NCBI GenBank assembly: GCA_014238905.1
Contig: JABAAE010000009.1
Location: 186,001-250,000, forward strand
Direction of reading: 5' to 3'
DNA from: Planctomycetota bacterium
GTDB lineage: Bacteria > Planctomycetota > Planctomycetia > Pirellulales > Pirellulaceae
DNA length: 64,000 bases
Part shown: positions 1 to 9,635 of the stretch, one piece after another
Layout: the number at the start of each line of letters is the position of its first letter
Position numbering within the stretch: the stretch's first letter is position 1
Translations under genes and position numbers: made by a program
The notes under the pieces: generated by a model
Databases searched by the model: none
What the model was told of the DNA's origin: nothing
The model's input: the letters and a program-made list of their open reading frames with translations, nothing else

Positions 1-104
1 CCTATCCCTTTTACCCTTATGCGGCTCGGACAACCTCGCCAACCGTAGAATCCTGACGTTCACGTCTCCAATTGGTAGTCGAGGCGAGTCACCGGACGCC
101 ATCG

Positions 105-3100
105 TCAATACCTGGTCGTAAATTCATGAAGGTTAAAAAGCACCCTTGCGACAGACGTCCAGGCGAGTAATTCCTTGGAATCGATCTGGCGAAAATCTCC
201 CACCTCTAATAATTCAAAATCTAATTCGCCGGTTCTCTCCGACTCGATCCGACTGGCTTCAAAAATCGAAAGGAGTATTTCTCTTTCCTGAGAAGATGGA
301 CTTCGACCCAACGTCGCGTTAACTGCAAATTGAATCCTTTGCTCGGTGGATTCCCCCATACCGATGATGCGTTCTGCAAACACCCTGGCGGCTTCGACGA
401 AACTCGGATCGTTCAAAAGGACTAATGCCTGTTGTGGCGTATTCGACCGTACTCTTTCGGCAGTACATTCCTCTCGAGACGGTGCATCAAAGGCGAGCAG
501 TGCGGGCTGTAAAAAGAGCCGCTGCCAGTGTGTATAAACCCCTCGACGATACTGAGAACTTCCTTTGTCAGCCTGATATTGCCTCCTTGGAAAATTCAAA
601 TGTTGATAATACCCCATCGGCTGATACGGCTTAATGCTTGGTCCACCCACCGCCTTAACCATCAGTCCGCTCACCGCCAACGCCTGATCCCGTACCAACT
701 CCGCTTCCAGCCGAAATCGATTTTGTCGTGACAACATCCTGTTGGAAAAATCGACGGAAAGTTGCCTCTGATGGGGCAACGAAGATTGTTGGTAGGTAGC
801 TGAACTGACAATTAAACGGATAACGTGCTTGACATCCCATCCGCTTTCCATCAATTCGATTGCTAACCAATCTAATAATTCCGGATGGCTAGGCAGACTT
901 CCCTGCGATCCAAAATCGTCTGACACTTTAACCAAACCGACACCGAAAAACTTCTTCCACAATCGATTGACTTGAACTCGAGCGGTCAATGGATTATCCC
1001 GACTAACCAACCAGTTTGCCAAGTCAAGACGATTGGGTACGTGCATCCTCTTGGATTCCCGCTCAACAACCGGGTCCAGAAACTGAGGCACCGCTGCCGT
1101 CACCACTGCCCCCGAATCGTCTAACCAATTTCCCCTTGGCAAAATCCGAATTTCTCTCGGTTCTCGCGCCACAGTTGTCAAAACGGTGATTCGCTGTTTT
1201 TTTTGCCGGGTGAACTGAGCCAGAAGACCTTCTCGCTTAGCAGTCAAAGATTTTAAACGGGGATGTTGCCCGGTAAAAAATCTCTCAATCACCTTTGTTT
1301 CCTCAACTGATCGATTCTCAGGCGGTCGCTTGGCGGCATTTCGAACTGGATCGGGAACCATCCACTGTTCCATGGAACCCTCGCTATCGTTTGCCAACCA
1401 GACGCTCAGTCTGAAACGGCCAATCAAATGTCCGGGATTGTCATGTTTTTGTTCAAGAAGAATTTCAATCCGCTGGTCGTCCTTGGTTTTCAATCCATGC
1501 TTGAGAACAAACACAGCAAAATTGGATTTCCCGACTTGTGGAAGAATTGCCCATCCCGGTTTTGCGCCATGCTTATCCTTGTCGATTGCAGACTTGGCAT
1601 GCCAAATGCCGTAGTGGGAATGCTCTCCGGCGAGTACCTGATCAAACGTCGCCCTCGCTTCTGCAAAATCCAGTTCTTTGCTCTTGCCATCCTCACGAAT
1701 AATTAGACGAATTTCACTAAGCACAAAGTTTCCTCCAGCTCTCCCGGGCCCGCCTCTGGGCAAGGAATCATCAGCAATCACTTCCAACCTGATCGCTTGA
1801 AAAGGACTCTGTTTGGGCTTCAATTTCAACGAATAGACGTCCGTAGAAGGCCGGCTTCCTTGAACCAGGAAGCTACCGTCGTCCTGTTGTTTGAAAACCA
1901 ACCCTGCTGTAGATGATACCGATTCCAGATCTAATACCTTCCAAACACCTTGACTTTGCAACCCCTTTTCCCATTCTGCCTGGACGCCAACCAAGGATTT
2001 TTTTGCGATGGCAATCTGCTGATCTACCTCCGCAATCGCTGCCTGAATTGCCTGTTCGGCACGGATCTGCTGGCGGGATGGCACATCCAATCGGGGTCCC
2101 CAATCGCCGGTCTGCTCTGCGCCGGGATAGTATCCTTTCTCGGTGATATCCGAGAAAAATGCAGCAAATTGATAAAAATCCCTGCTCGTGAATGGATCGT
2201 ATTTGTGATCGTGACATTCGGCACACCCGATCGTCGAACCCAACCACGTCATCGACGTGGTGCGGACACGGTCAGCGGCGTATCTAGCGAGGTACTCCTT
2301 ATCTTGAGCTCCCCCTTCAGTCGTCATCATGTTCAGGCGGTTATAAGCAGACGCAATTTTTTGCATCTGAGTCGCACCGGGCAATAAGTCACCGGCGATC
2401 TGTTCCCTGGTAAACCGATCAAAGGGCAAATCATCGTTGAATGCCTCAATAACGTAATCCCGAAATGGAGACATGCTGATTGGGTTATCCGAATGGATCC
2501 CGGAAGAATCTGCATATCGAACAAGATCTAACCACTCGATTGCCATCCGTTCCCCGTAAGAGGGTTGAGCCAGCAGGTTTTCAACATGGCGGCTATAATC
2601 CAGAAAAGAAAATCCAGTCTTGTTCTGGTCCTCAAACCCCGGAGGCAAACCAGTCAGGTCCAGACTGACCCGCCGCAATAAAGTCGAGCGATCGGCGCGG
2701 GGCGACGGGGACAAACCGGCATCAAGCAGGCCTTTCAAAACAAAACGGTCAATCTGATTGATCGGCCAAAGTTGCAGCGCTGGGGGAATCATTGACAAGG
2801 GTACAACCTTACGATTTACAGGTCTGTAAGCCCAATGATCCGAAACAGTTCCTCCTTGAGAAATCCAGTCCGTGATCAACTTGATCTGACGTTTGGAAAG
2901 AGGATTAAGCCTGGAATCTGGTGGCGGCATCCGGACATCTTCGTCGTGACTGGAAATACGCCGCAATATTTCGGAATTACCTAATTCCCCCAAAGCTGCC
3001 AAGAATGAATCATCGGCCAGATCCAATCGCAATTTTGCTTCCCGTTTGTTGGAGTCCGGACCATGACACTGAAAACAATTTGCCGAAAGCAGAGGTCTAA

Positions 3101-3194
3101 TCTCCGAGGCAAAGTCAACCGCCACCTGCGACCACAGAATGCCCGATTGCGACCAGACGCTCAGCAAGCAAAAAATGAAAAACTGTTTTGACAT
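105..3194 (-). CDS. Secreted PSCyt1-DUF1549-DUF1553 protein
   Basis: Planctomycete cytochrome-type protein of about 1029 residues. The frame is open further upstream, but I start it at the ATG ending at 3194 because MSKQFFIFCLLSVWSQ begins a clear signal peptide; the 35 residues before it look non-coding. After the signal come a PSCyt1 heme-binding motif (CFQCHGPDS), the DUF1549 domain with a second CxxCH (GCAECHDHKYDP), a middle beta-rich segment, and a C-terminal DUF1553 domain (NPLTARVQVNRLWKKFFG; NTPQQALVLLNDP). The family is abundant in planctomycetes and is usually paired with a DUF1501 gene. None is visible here, since the window edge is 104 bp downstream. Family assignment is firm; the function (extracytoplasmic heme redox protein, perhaps tied to polysaccharide use) is inference. 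Confidence 0.92.
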   Translation of the reverse strand: MSKQFFIFCLLSVWSQSGILWSQVAVDFASEIRPLLSANCFQCHGPDSNKREAKLRLDLADDSFLAALGELGNSEILRRISSHDEDVRMPPPDSRLNPLSKRQIKLITDWISQGGTVSDHWAYRPVNRKVVPLSMIPPALQLWPINQIDRFVLKGLLDAGLSPSPRADRSTLLRRVSLDLTGLPPGFEDQNKTGFSFLDYSRHVENLLAQPSYGERMAIEWLDLVRYADSSGIHSDNPISMSPFRDYVIEAFNDDLPFDRFTREQIAGDLLPGATQMQKIASAYNRLNMMTTEGGAQDKEYLARYAADRVRTTSMTWLGSTIGCAECHDHKYDPFTSRDFYQFAAFFSDITEKGYYPGAEQTGDWGPRLDVPSRQQIRAEQAIQAAIAEVDQQIAIAKKSLVGVQAEWEKGLQSQGVWKVLDLESVSSTAGLVFKQQDDGSFLVQGSRPSTDVYSLKLKPKQSPFQAIRLEVIADDSLPRGGPGRAGGNFVLSEIRLIIREDGKSKELDFAEARATFDQVLAGEHSHYGIWHAKSAIDKDKHGAKPGWAILPQVGKSNFAVFVLKHGLKTKDDQRIEILLEQKHDNPGHLIGRFRLSVWLANDSEGSMEQWMVPDPVRNAAKRPPENRSVEETKVIERFFTGQHPRLKSLTAKREGLLAQFTRQKKQRITVLTTVAREPREIRILPRGNWLDDSGAVVTAAVPQFLDPVVERESKRMHVPNRLDLANWLVSRDNPLTARVQVNRLWKKFFGVGLVKVSDDFGSQGSLPSHPELLDWLAIELMESGWDVKHVIRLIVSSATYQQSSLPHQRQLSVDFSNRMLSRQNRFRLEAELVRDQALAVSGLMVKAVGGPSIKPYQPMGYYQHLNFPRRQYQADKGSSQYRRGVYTHWQRLFLQPALLAFDAPSREECTAERVRSNTPQQALVLLNDPSFVEAARVFAERIIGMGESTEQRIQFAVNATLGRSPSSQEREILLSIFEASRIESERTGELDFELLEVGDFRQIDSKELLAWTSVARVLFNLHEFTTRY

Positions 3195-3470
3195 CGATGA
3201 TCTTTGAATTGATTGTTCCAGAGTGATAATATAACAAGCCCTCGCCAAACTAACCTCACATGCCCTTTCGACGGGGAAAAACCTTCCTGCCTCCCTCAAG
3301 CCATCTCGCTAATCTGCTTTTGAATTCAATCGGATTGGCATCTGAACGAATTCAGTCTGCTCGGTTATAATACCGGGAACACTCAAACCTCATCGGAATC
3401 AACGCCTGTATTGGATATTTGATCCAATCGACCCATGATTAGTCAATCTCTTTTCTGAATCAACCGGACC

Positions 3471-5120
3471 ATGAACTACTCCAAACCCATTTTATTTATT
3501 TGTGCGATTGCTTTATTTAACTTGGCCATCGCTCAAACCGAACCAACTCGTTCACAAAAACTTCGTGGTTCGATTACCCCAGAACGAAAATGGTGGGATC
3601 TGGTTCATTACGATTTGGCCATGCAGATATTTCCGGAGGAAAAATCCATCAAGGGCACCAATACCATCTCATTTAGGTCCTTGTCGCCCGGTCAACGGAT
3701 GCAGATCGATCTTCAGGAACCATTGAAGATCACGTGGGTCAAAATGGAAGAGCAGGAGCTGAGATTCACACGCGAAGGGAACGTGTACTACATTTCGTTA
3801 CCCAAACAAATTCAAGCTGGAGCTAATGCAAAGATTACCATTGCCTACCAAGGCAAGCCGCTGGTCAGCAAAAACCCACCTTGGAGCGGTGGAATTTCAT
3901 GGCAAAAAGACAAGAACGGAGATCACTTTATTGCCACAGCCTGCCAGGGAATTGGAGCCAGCGTTTGGTGGCCTTGTAAAGACCACGGGTACGATGAGCC
4001 TGACAATGGCATGGATATCGTGGCCACCGTACCTGACCAATTGACAGCCGTTGCCAATGGACGATTGATTAAGTCCGCGTCAGACTTAGCCCAAAAGACC
4101 AAAACTTTTCATTGGAAAGTTACCCACCCGATCAACAATTACTGCGTCAATCTTAATGTTGGAAATTATGTTAATTTTTCGGAAACGATTACCGGCGAAG
4201 GTGGAAAACTTGACCTTGATTACTGGGTCTTAAAACACGATCAAAAACTAGCTGCCAGACAATTTGCCGAGGCACCGAGAACCATCCGGGCATTTGAATA
4301 CTGGTTCGGAAAATACCCTTTCTACGAAGACAGTTATAAGCTGGTGCAGGTACCCTATCTCGGAATGGAGCACCAGAGTTCGGTGACCTATGGCAATGGT
4401 TTCGAAAACGGTTACCGAGGCACTGATCTGAGCGGTACCGGTGTTGGATTAAAATTTGATTTTATCATCGTCCATGAATCGGGCCACGAATGGTTTGGGA
4501 ATAACATTTCCATGAGAGACGTTGCCGATATGTGGATCCACGAGAGCTTCACCAATTACTCCGAAAACCTGTTTGTCGAATATTTCTTCACACGAAAGGA
4601 GGCTGAAGATTACGTCATTGGGTGTCGTAAAAGGGTCAAGAATGACAAACCAATCATCGGCCAGTACGGAATCAACCAGTCGGGTTCTGGAGACATGTAC
4701 TACAAAGGCGGCAACATGCTGCATACCATCCGGCACGTGATCGACAACGATATCCGCTGGCGTGAAATCCTGCGTGGATTGAATCGGAAATTCAGGCACC
4801 AAACCGTCAATACTCAACAGGTTGAAGCCTACATTTCCAAGCAAGCAAAAATCGATCTAAGCAGTATTTTCGATCAATATCTGCGAACTACCCAGATCCC
4901 AGTTCTGGAGTATTCCATCAGTGGTAAACAGGTGACCTATCATTACCGAGATGTCATCGATGATTTCAGCATGCCCATCAAGGTCAAGATCAATGACAGA
5001 TTGATACGATTAAACCCCACTACATCGCCTCAAACCTTTTCCGATACACAGGACATCACTATTTTTGACATCGATCGTAATTTTTTTATCCGACCCGTTG
5101 AAAACCAAACTGCCAAATAA
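3471..5120 (+). CDS. Secreted M1-family zinc metallopeptidase
   Basis: Probable aminopeptidase N-like enzyme of 549 residues, with a signal peptide (about residues 1-21). The M1 signature is complete: HESGH at 335-339 and the third zinc ligand Glu358, spaced as HExxHx18E. The exopeptidase motif reads GMEHQ (298-302), where classical members have GxMEN. The N-terminal half is the beta-rich saddle domain (residues ~40-240). The C-terminal helical domain of classical 850-residue members is missing, as in many bacterial short M1 peptidases. It would trim peptides in the periplasm or outside the cell. It is divergent from the upstream cytochrome-type gene and looks monocistronic. Confidence 0.93.
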   Translation: MNYSKPILFICAIALFNLAIAQTEPTRSQKLRGSITPERKWWDLVHYDLAMQIFPEEKSIKGTNTISFRSLSPGQRMQIDLQEPLKITWVKMEEQELRFTREGNVYYISLPKQIQAGANAKITIAYQGKPLVSKNPPWSGGISWQKDKNGDHFIATACQGIGASVWWPCKDHGYDEPDNGMDIVATVPDQLTAVANGRLIKSASDLAQKTKTFHWKVTHPINNYCVNLNVGNYVNFSETITGEGGKLDLDYWVLKHDQKLAARQFAEAPRTIRAFEYWFGKYPFYEDSYKLVQVPYLGMEHQSSVTYGNGFENGYRGTDLSGTGVGLKFDFIIVHESGHEWFGNNISMRDVADMWIHESFTNYSENLFVEYFFTRKEAEDYVIGCRKRVKNDKPIIGQYGINQSGSGDMYYKGGNMLHTIRHVIDNDIRWREILRGLNRKFRHQTVNTQQVEAYISKQAKIDLSSIFDQYLRTTQIPVLEYSISGKQVTYHYRDVIDDFSMPIKVKINDRLIRLNPTTSPQTFSDTQDITIFDIDRNFFIRPVENQTAK

Positions 5121-5313
5121 AACGCCATCGGAAAACCGTCCGTCTTAGTGTCGACGGCGGGCTACTGGATTGTTTTTTTCAATAGACCAATTCACCAGTG
5201 GAGACACTACCATTGGGTTAGAGTCGGCACCCGGTTTATCGGTCGCCCACCCTTCTTGCAATTCATGAAGACCCACCACCATGTGTTGACTCTAAAACAA
5301 GAAAGTCCAGGCG

Positions 5314-6639
5314 TTAATCCACGGCATCCGGAGCAACTGCTTTCATCATTAACGCAGCAAGATAGGCACCGTAAGTCCCCAGTGCATAACCAAGAGTGGC
5401 CAGAAGAACGCCGACCGGAGCAAGCGACGGATGAAATGCGCCGGCAACCACTGGCGCGCTTGCCGCACCTCCAATATTAGCCTTACTCCCTACCGCCAGG
5501 AAGAAATAAGGCGCCCTGATGATTAGGGCAACGATGAACAATAAACCGACATGAAAAGCCATCCAGATCAGCCCAACCAAAAAATACCCTGGGTATTCCC
5601 AGACAGCCCGAAGATTCATGTTCATTCCAATGACGGCGACAAGAATGAAGATAAAAAGAGTGCCCAACTTCATCGCGCCTACTCCTTCGTAGCTCCTCGC
5701 TTTGGTAAAGGAAAGCATCAACCCAAGAGTGGTTGACGAAATGATCAACCAAAAAAAGCTGGAATCCAGACTCATCTTGGAAATAAAACCAAATCGGTCC
5801 GGGTAACTGGTAGAGATCTCCTTCAGAATAGGCGCTACCAAATCTGCCAACAGATGACAGCCGCCCACTCCCCCGAATATAATTCCGCACAAGACCACCC
5901 AATCTGTCGTCGAAGCAATCCGCTGCGAGCCCTCACTATATTTCTGCATCTTCTCTTGTAATTCAGTAATGCTTGAAGAGTCCGCCTTAAAAAAGCGATC
6001 GATACTCTTTGCTTTGCCGACGCCAATCAGCAAAAAGATCATCCAGAACTCCGCCACCAAAACATCAACTGCCACCATAGCTGAAAAAAGACTGTCAGTT
6101 GGGCCAAAGATCGATTTCATTGCAGCCTGATTGGCCCCACCTCCGATCCAACTCCCGGCTACCGTCGACAGCCCCTTCCATGTTTCGCCGCTAACCAGAT
6201 CGGGGTTGAACATCGCAACAATAAACACCGCTATCGGGCCGCCAAGAACTACACCAATCGTTCCGGTAAAAAACATGACAACCGCCTTGGGCCCCAATCT
6301 CAGGATTCCCTGGAGGTCAATACTCAACGTCAGCAGAATCAGGCTAGCGGGCAGAAAGTACCTCGAGGCAACGAAATAAAGCTTCGATTCCTCCGGATCA
6401 ACAAGATGAAAAAGTGTAAGCAAAGATGGCAAGAAGTAGCACATTAAAAGCATCGGCACATATTTGTAGAATGCCCGGAGTTTCGGATTCTGGCTACTGG
6501 ACGTGTAAAAAACCAACCCCAGAATGACCATCAACAAGCCGAAAACAACGGCGTCATTCTTAAGTGGAAAGATGGCATTCAGCTGGTTTTGAATATCCGA
6601 AAACAGCATATTTCTGTCCCTAAAGCGTGCAAATCGCAA
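5314..6639 (-). CDS. DUF819 family integral membrane protein
   Basis: Protein of 441 residues made largely of hydrophobic helices with short loops. It matches the DUF819 family by overall pattern and by the segments SWIGGGANQAAMK and GSKANIGGAASAPVVAGAFHP (around residues 160-175 and 385-405). These two glycine/asparagine-rich re-entrant stretches recall ion-coupled carriers. The family's substrate is unknown to me. The start ATG follows a short non-coding stretch. It lies downstream of the YTV wall protein on the same strand, but the 260 bp gap argues for separate transcription. Membrane location is firm; a transport role is inference. Confidence 0.88.
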   Translation of the reverse strand: MRFARFRDRNMLFSDIQNQLNAIFPLKNDAVVFGLLMVILGLVFYTSSSQNPKLRAFYKYVPMLLMCYFLPSLLTLFHLVDPEESKLYFVASRYFLPASLILLTLSIDLQGILRLGPKAVVMFFTGTIGVVLGGPIAVFIVAMFNPDLVSGETWKGLSTVAGSWIGGGANQAAMKSIFGPTDSLFSAMVAVDVLVAEFWMIFLLIGVGKAKSIDRFFKADSSSITELQEKMQKYSEGSQRIASTTDWVVLCGIIFGGVGGCHLLADLVAPILKEISTSYPDRFGFISKMSLDSSFFWLIISSTTLGLMLSFTKARSYEGVGAMKLGTLFIFILVAVIGMNMNLRAVWEYPGYFLVGLIWMAFHVGLLFIVALIIRAPYFFLAVGSKANIGGAASAPVVAGAFHPSLAPVGVLLATLGYALGTYGAYLAALMMKAVAPDAVD

Positions 6640-6899
6640 AGGCTGGCTGAATACCCGCCAACACCTTTTTAAGCTAAACGATTCCCAGTCGTTTAGAAAG
6701 AGGCTGCATCCCTCGGAACAAGTCCACAGCGGATGAGTGCCGCTAATGGATCATTACCGGCGGTAAACATACGAAGAGACAAAAGCGACTTGGATTCGCG
6801 TTGGAATCGATCTGGCCTATTCAACAGTGAATTCCTCCCGCTGCCCCCTGACCTATCAGTTTGGCTAAATCTCGAGGCCAAAGAGAATCAGGTCCTGAA

Positions 6900-9146
6900 C
6901 TACCACCAACAGTCAAACCATTTCTTGAAACGCGAACGGCAGGCGGTCCCGCAGAAATCGATGTAACCGCAACAGACAGCCCAACATTGATCAGCACAAA
7001 CTGGCACTTCACACGTTCCCCGGGGGACAGAAATGGTTTTGGGCACCATCCGACACACCTGATAAGGGACACACCGTTGGACCTGGTATGAAACGCACCT
7101 GTTTTCCAGGCAAGGCTTCTGATAGTGCTCCCACCGCAACTGAGGTTTAAGAACCTGCCGCACCCTTTGTTCTGGCACCATGACGATGGTGGTTTGAAGA
7201 CGGGTTTCGGGTACCTGCCGCCAAACGTTTTTGTAAATCGTTCTCGTCTTTTTCTGGGGAACCATTACGGTATAGGTCTGCGAGCGTTCTTCAGGCACCT
7301 GTCTGGTCTGCGTGCGGTAAGTGGTCCTTATTTCTGTTTTTGGAATGTAGACCGTCTCAATTTTCTCGCGAGTGGATTCCTTTCGGCGGTAGACCGTCTT
7401 GTAATCAATTTTTTCCCTTATTTTGGGAACCATCACCGTGTAACGTTCCTGCTTTTTCTCCTTCACTATCTTCATTCTGGTTCGCATCACAGTTCGCTCC
7501 CGTTGTTCGGCAACCATGATGGTGTTCCTTTGAACCTTTTTCTGCGGAACTTTTTTGTAAACCGTACGGTAGACGGTCTTCTCACGGGACTCTGGAAGAT
7601 TCACGGTATACGGCACCTCCCGCTCCCTCTGTTCATACTTATAAACAGTCTTCGGGAATTCACGTGAACGGACCTCGGGACGGCATTTCATAACAGTTTG
7701 GGTATAGGCCCTTGGTTCTATGCGACACCGTGTTACGGGGATGACCTGGATTCTTTGCTCATAACGAGGCGAGCAAACCCATTGAAGACACTTCCGATTT
7801 TCTATTCGGTTTTTCAAGCTACAAACCCACCTCGTTTGAACACAGGGTTTGTAAATAGTCTTTGTGGTCGTCCGAGGCACCTGAAACGTTTCCACGCGAT
7901 AACGGGTGCAATTGACTTCCTTTGTTACATAATTCGGAACCCAAATCCTCCGGCTCACATAACGACTTTGGCAACAAGCAACGCAGCGTCCACATCGATC
8001 CACGCAACCCGCTCCAAGAGGAAGCTGCCTGGAGACCGTCTGCCAACTGCCGCAATCTTTTGTCACGTATTTTGTTTCGACGTAGGGAACCCGTCTTTGC
8101 ACTGTACACATGACTGTCGTCACTATTGGACAGGGACGCATGACCGTACATCTCACCGGGATGTTTTCATAACAAGGAACACAAACCTGGCAAACCTTCT
8201 CGACCTGCTGCCACTGGGGCACACAGACAGTGTAGGGACGCGTTATTTCTTCAGTGTAAGGAACCTCAACGTTATAGTATTTAGTAACTTCTTCCGGGTA
8301 AGGCACCTGCACTGTGAAGTACTGTGTTTCATACTGCGTTACCGGTATTCGAACGGAATAGTTCTCGGTTCGATATTTGGTAATCGGACGATAGACAACG
8401 TAGGTTCGCTTCTCAGGAATCTGAGTGGGTACATTCCGATATTCGGTAAACGTCAATTCCTGAATCTTAGGGACCTGAACGGTGTAAACTTCTTTGACCG
8501 GGTAACTTTCGGGAACGCTACGATTTGTTTCCACTTCGCGCATCCGAGTTTCGGGGACTTGCACCGTCTCCTTCACACGTTCCTCTACTGTTTCCGGAAC
8601 CGTTCGAAAGTAGGTCTCCACTGATTTTCGAATTTCTGGAACCTTGACAATCACCTCCTGCTGAAAGGGAACTTGTTCGGTGACGCTTCGATACACCGTC
8701 CACGTTTTCTTGCGGGTTTCTGGAACGTTAATCGTATATTCTTCTTCGACAGATACCGAATCAGGCACCGTTTTATAAGTGATTACCTCGCGTGTTCGCG
8801 GCTGTGGGACGCTCAGAGTGTAAACCTGATTGACCGGAACCCAGTCACACACTTTTCGGTAACAGTCAACGAAGGTCTGCCGTTGCTCATTTCGATAGCA
8901 AGTTTGATTGTAGGTCCGATAACACGTTTCCCATTGTGGGACCCATATTGTCCTTTGGAATTCATGGGGTGAAGTGTTCAATCCGACAGGCCCTACATTC
9001 ACTGCGGAGGTAACACTCGAGGGATGCGAAATCGCCTTGGTCGCAGAGATCTTCCCTGCCAACACGTCAGGCTGGCCAAGCAAACCGGCCGGCATGCCAA
9101 AGGTCAAAAAGGAGAACACAATGAGAAAAATGAAATTCTGGATCAT
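6900..9146 (-). CDS. YTV-repeat, Cys-rich secreted wall protein
   Basis: Protein of 748 residues with a signal peptide (MIQNFIFLIVFSFLTFGMPAG). It then consists almost entirely of degenerate repeats of about 20-24 residues, of the form YTV-x-VP-(6-8)-R-(T/V)-x-Y-(R/K)-x-V-P. This is the YTV repeat described from planctomycete cell-wall proteins. Three Cys-rich blocks interrupt the repeats: WETCYRTYNQTCYRNE near the N-terminus, CVDRCGRCVACCQSR in the middle, and a C-terminal block ending ACRSRFKKWFDCWW. The composition (Tyr, Val, Arg, Cys) suggests a rigid, disulfide-crosslinked extracellular fibre or layer. There are no catalytic motifs. Adjacent DNA repeats are diverged, so the array is old. 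Confidence 0.85.
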   Translation of the reverse strand: MIQNFIFLIVFSFLTFGMPAGLLGQPDVLAGKISATKAISHPSSVTSAVNVGPVGLNTSPHEFQRTIWVPQWETCYRTYNQTCYRNEQRQTFVDCYRKVCDWVPVNQVYTLSVPQPRTREVITYKTVPDSVSVEEEYTINVPETRKKTWTVYRSVTEQVPFQQEVIVKVPEIRKSVETYFRTVPETVEERVKETVQVPETRMREVETNRSVPESYPVKEVYTVQVPKIQELTFTEYRNVPTQIPEKRTYVVYRPITKYRTENYSVRIPVTQYETQYFTVQVPYPEEVTKYYNVEVPYTEEITRPYTVCVPQWQQVEKVCQVCVPCYENIPVRCTVMRPCPIVTTVMCTVQRRVPYVETKYVTKDCGSWQTVSRQLPLGAGCVDRCGRCVACCQSRYVSRRIWVPNYVTKEVNCTRYRVETFQVPRTTTKTIYKPCVQTRWVCSLKNRIENRKCLQWVCSPRYEQRIQVIPVTRCRIEPRAYTQTVMKCRPEVRSREFPKTVYKYEQREREVPYTVNLPESREKTVYRTVYKKVPQKKVQRNTIMVAEQRERTVMRTRMKIVKEKKQERYTVMVPKIREKIDYKTVYRRKESTREKIETVYIPKTEIRTTYRTQTRQVPEERSQTYTVMVPQKKTRTIYKNVWRQVPETRLQTTIVMVPEQRVRQVLKPQLRWEHYQKPCLENRCVSYQVQRCVPYQVCRMVPKTISVPRGTCEVPVCADQCWAVCCGYIDFCGTACRSRFKKWFDCWW

Positions 9147-9334
9147 GGGTATGAATTAATTCCTCGCGTGTTTTTCGCTCTTGACGACTTCAAAAACGGC
9201 ACGCTTTTTTGATAGTTTTTATATTTCTGGGTTCATCTGGCACTATATTCACGGGATCTACATGCGCGGAAAACCCGTTCCTGATAGACTCAGGCAGGAT
9301 TAGTTAGGTTGAAGCAAGACAGCGGCAAGTTATT

Positions 9335-9484
9335 TTGGCCGCTAAAAAGACCGATCAGGGAAAGCCTGTGCATTGTGCGGGTTGTTTCGGTAAATCGGGT
9401 GAAAAATGCTCGTTTTGCTCCCCGTGTGATTCGGCCTTCAGAAGAAGCTTCGATTCCTCCCGGATGGGACGATCGAAAAAATAA
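9335..9484 (+). CDS. Possible small Cys-rich protein (unrecognised)
   Basis: A 49-residue open frame that would start at TTG and end at TAA. It carries six cysteines in a compact block, HCAGCFGKSGEKCSFCSPC, i.e. C-x2-C-x7-C-x2-C-x2-C after the first His, followed by a basic tail. The pattern resembles a small zinc knuckle. There is no ATG and no good ribosome binding site, so it may be a relict or chance. I do not recognise a family. Confidence 0.25.
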   Translation: MAAKKTDQGKPVHCAGCFGKSGEKCSFCSPCDSAFRRSFDSSRMGRSKK

Positions 9485-9545
9485 TGAATCGCCGGAAACA
9501 ACGTTGAGCCTAACACTAGAATCTGGCGTCCGGGCTGCGATGATA

Positions 9546-9569
9546 GCCGCGACGGAATTCCCTCGCGGC
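9546..9569. repeat. Inverted repeat upstream of rnr
   Basis: Perfect 7-bp arms GCCGCGA/TCGCGGC flank a 10-base centre containing the palindrome GGAATTCC. A second pairing, GATAGCC with GGCTATC, encloses most of it (about 9542-9579). It lies 65 bp before the RNase R start. It could be a folded 5' leader element or a dispersed REP-like unit; only one copy is in this window and there is no T-tract. Confidence 0.4.
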
Positions 9570-9635
9570 GAGGGCTATCGGTAGGACCGGCGGCGAATGA
9601 CCGCAACCTGCCCATCATGAACAATAGGAAGATTT

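Larger units (their letters stand above)
9147..9635. other. Intergenic region between the YTV gene and rnr
   Basis: This 489-bp stretch separates the divergently transcribed YTV gene and RNase R gene, so promoters for both should lie here. I see no convincing -35/-10 pair. It holds a weak hairpin (AGCGGC/GCCGCT, about 9321-9343), the small Cys-rich open frame at 9335-9484 and the inverted repeat at 9546-9569, both described separately. No tRNA or known riboswitch core is visible. Confidence 0.5.

Noticed and set aside
1..104. Minus-strand open frame running off the window start (ATG at 102)
   Set aside because: Only about 34 codons are visible and they show no family feature; a DUF1501-type start, expected after DUF1553, is not seen.
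7125..8624. Long open frames on the plus strand opposite the YTV gene
   Set aside because: They mirror the repetitive YTV coding frame and show no family features.
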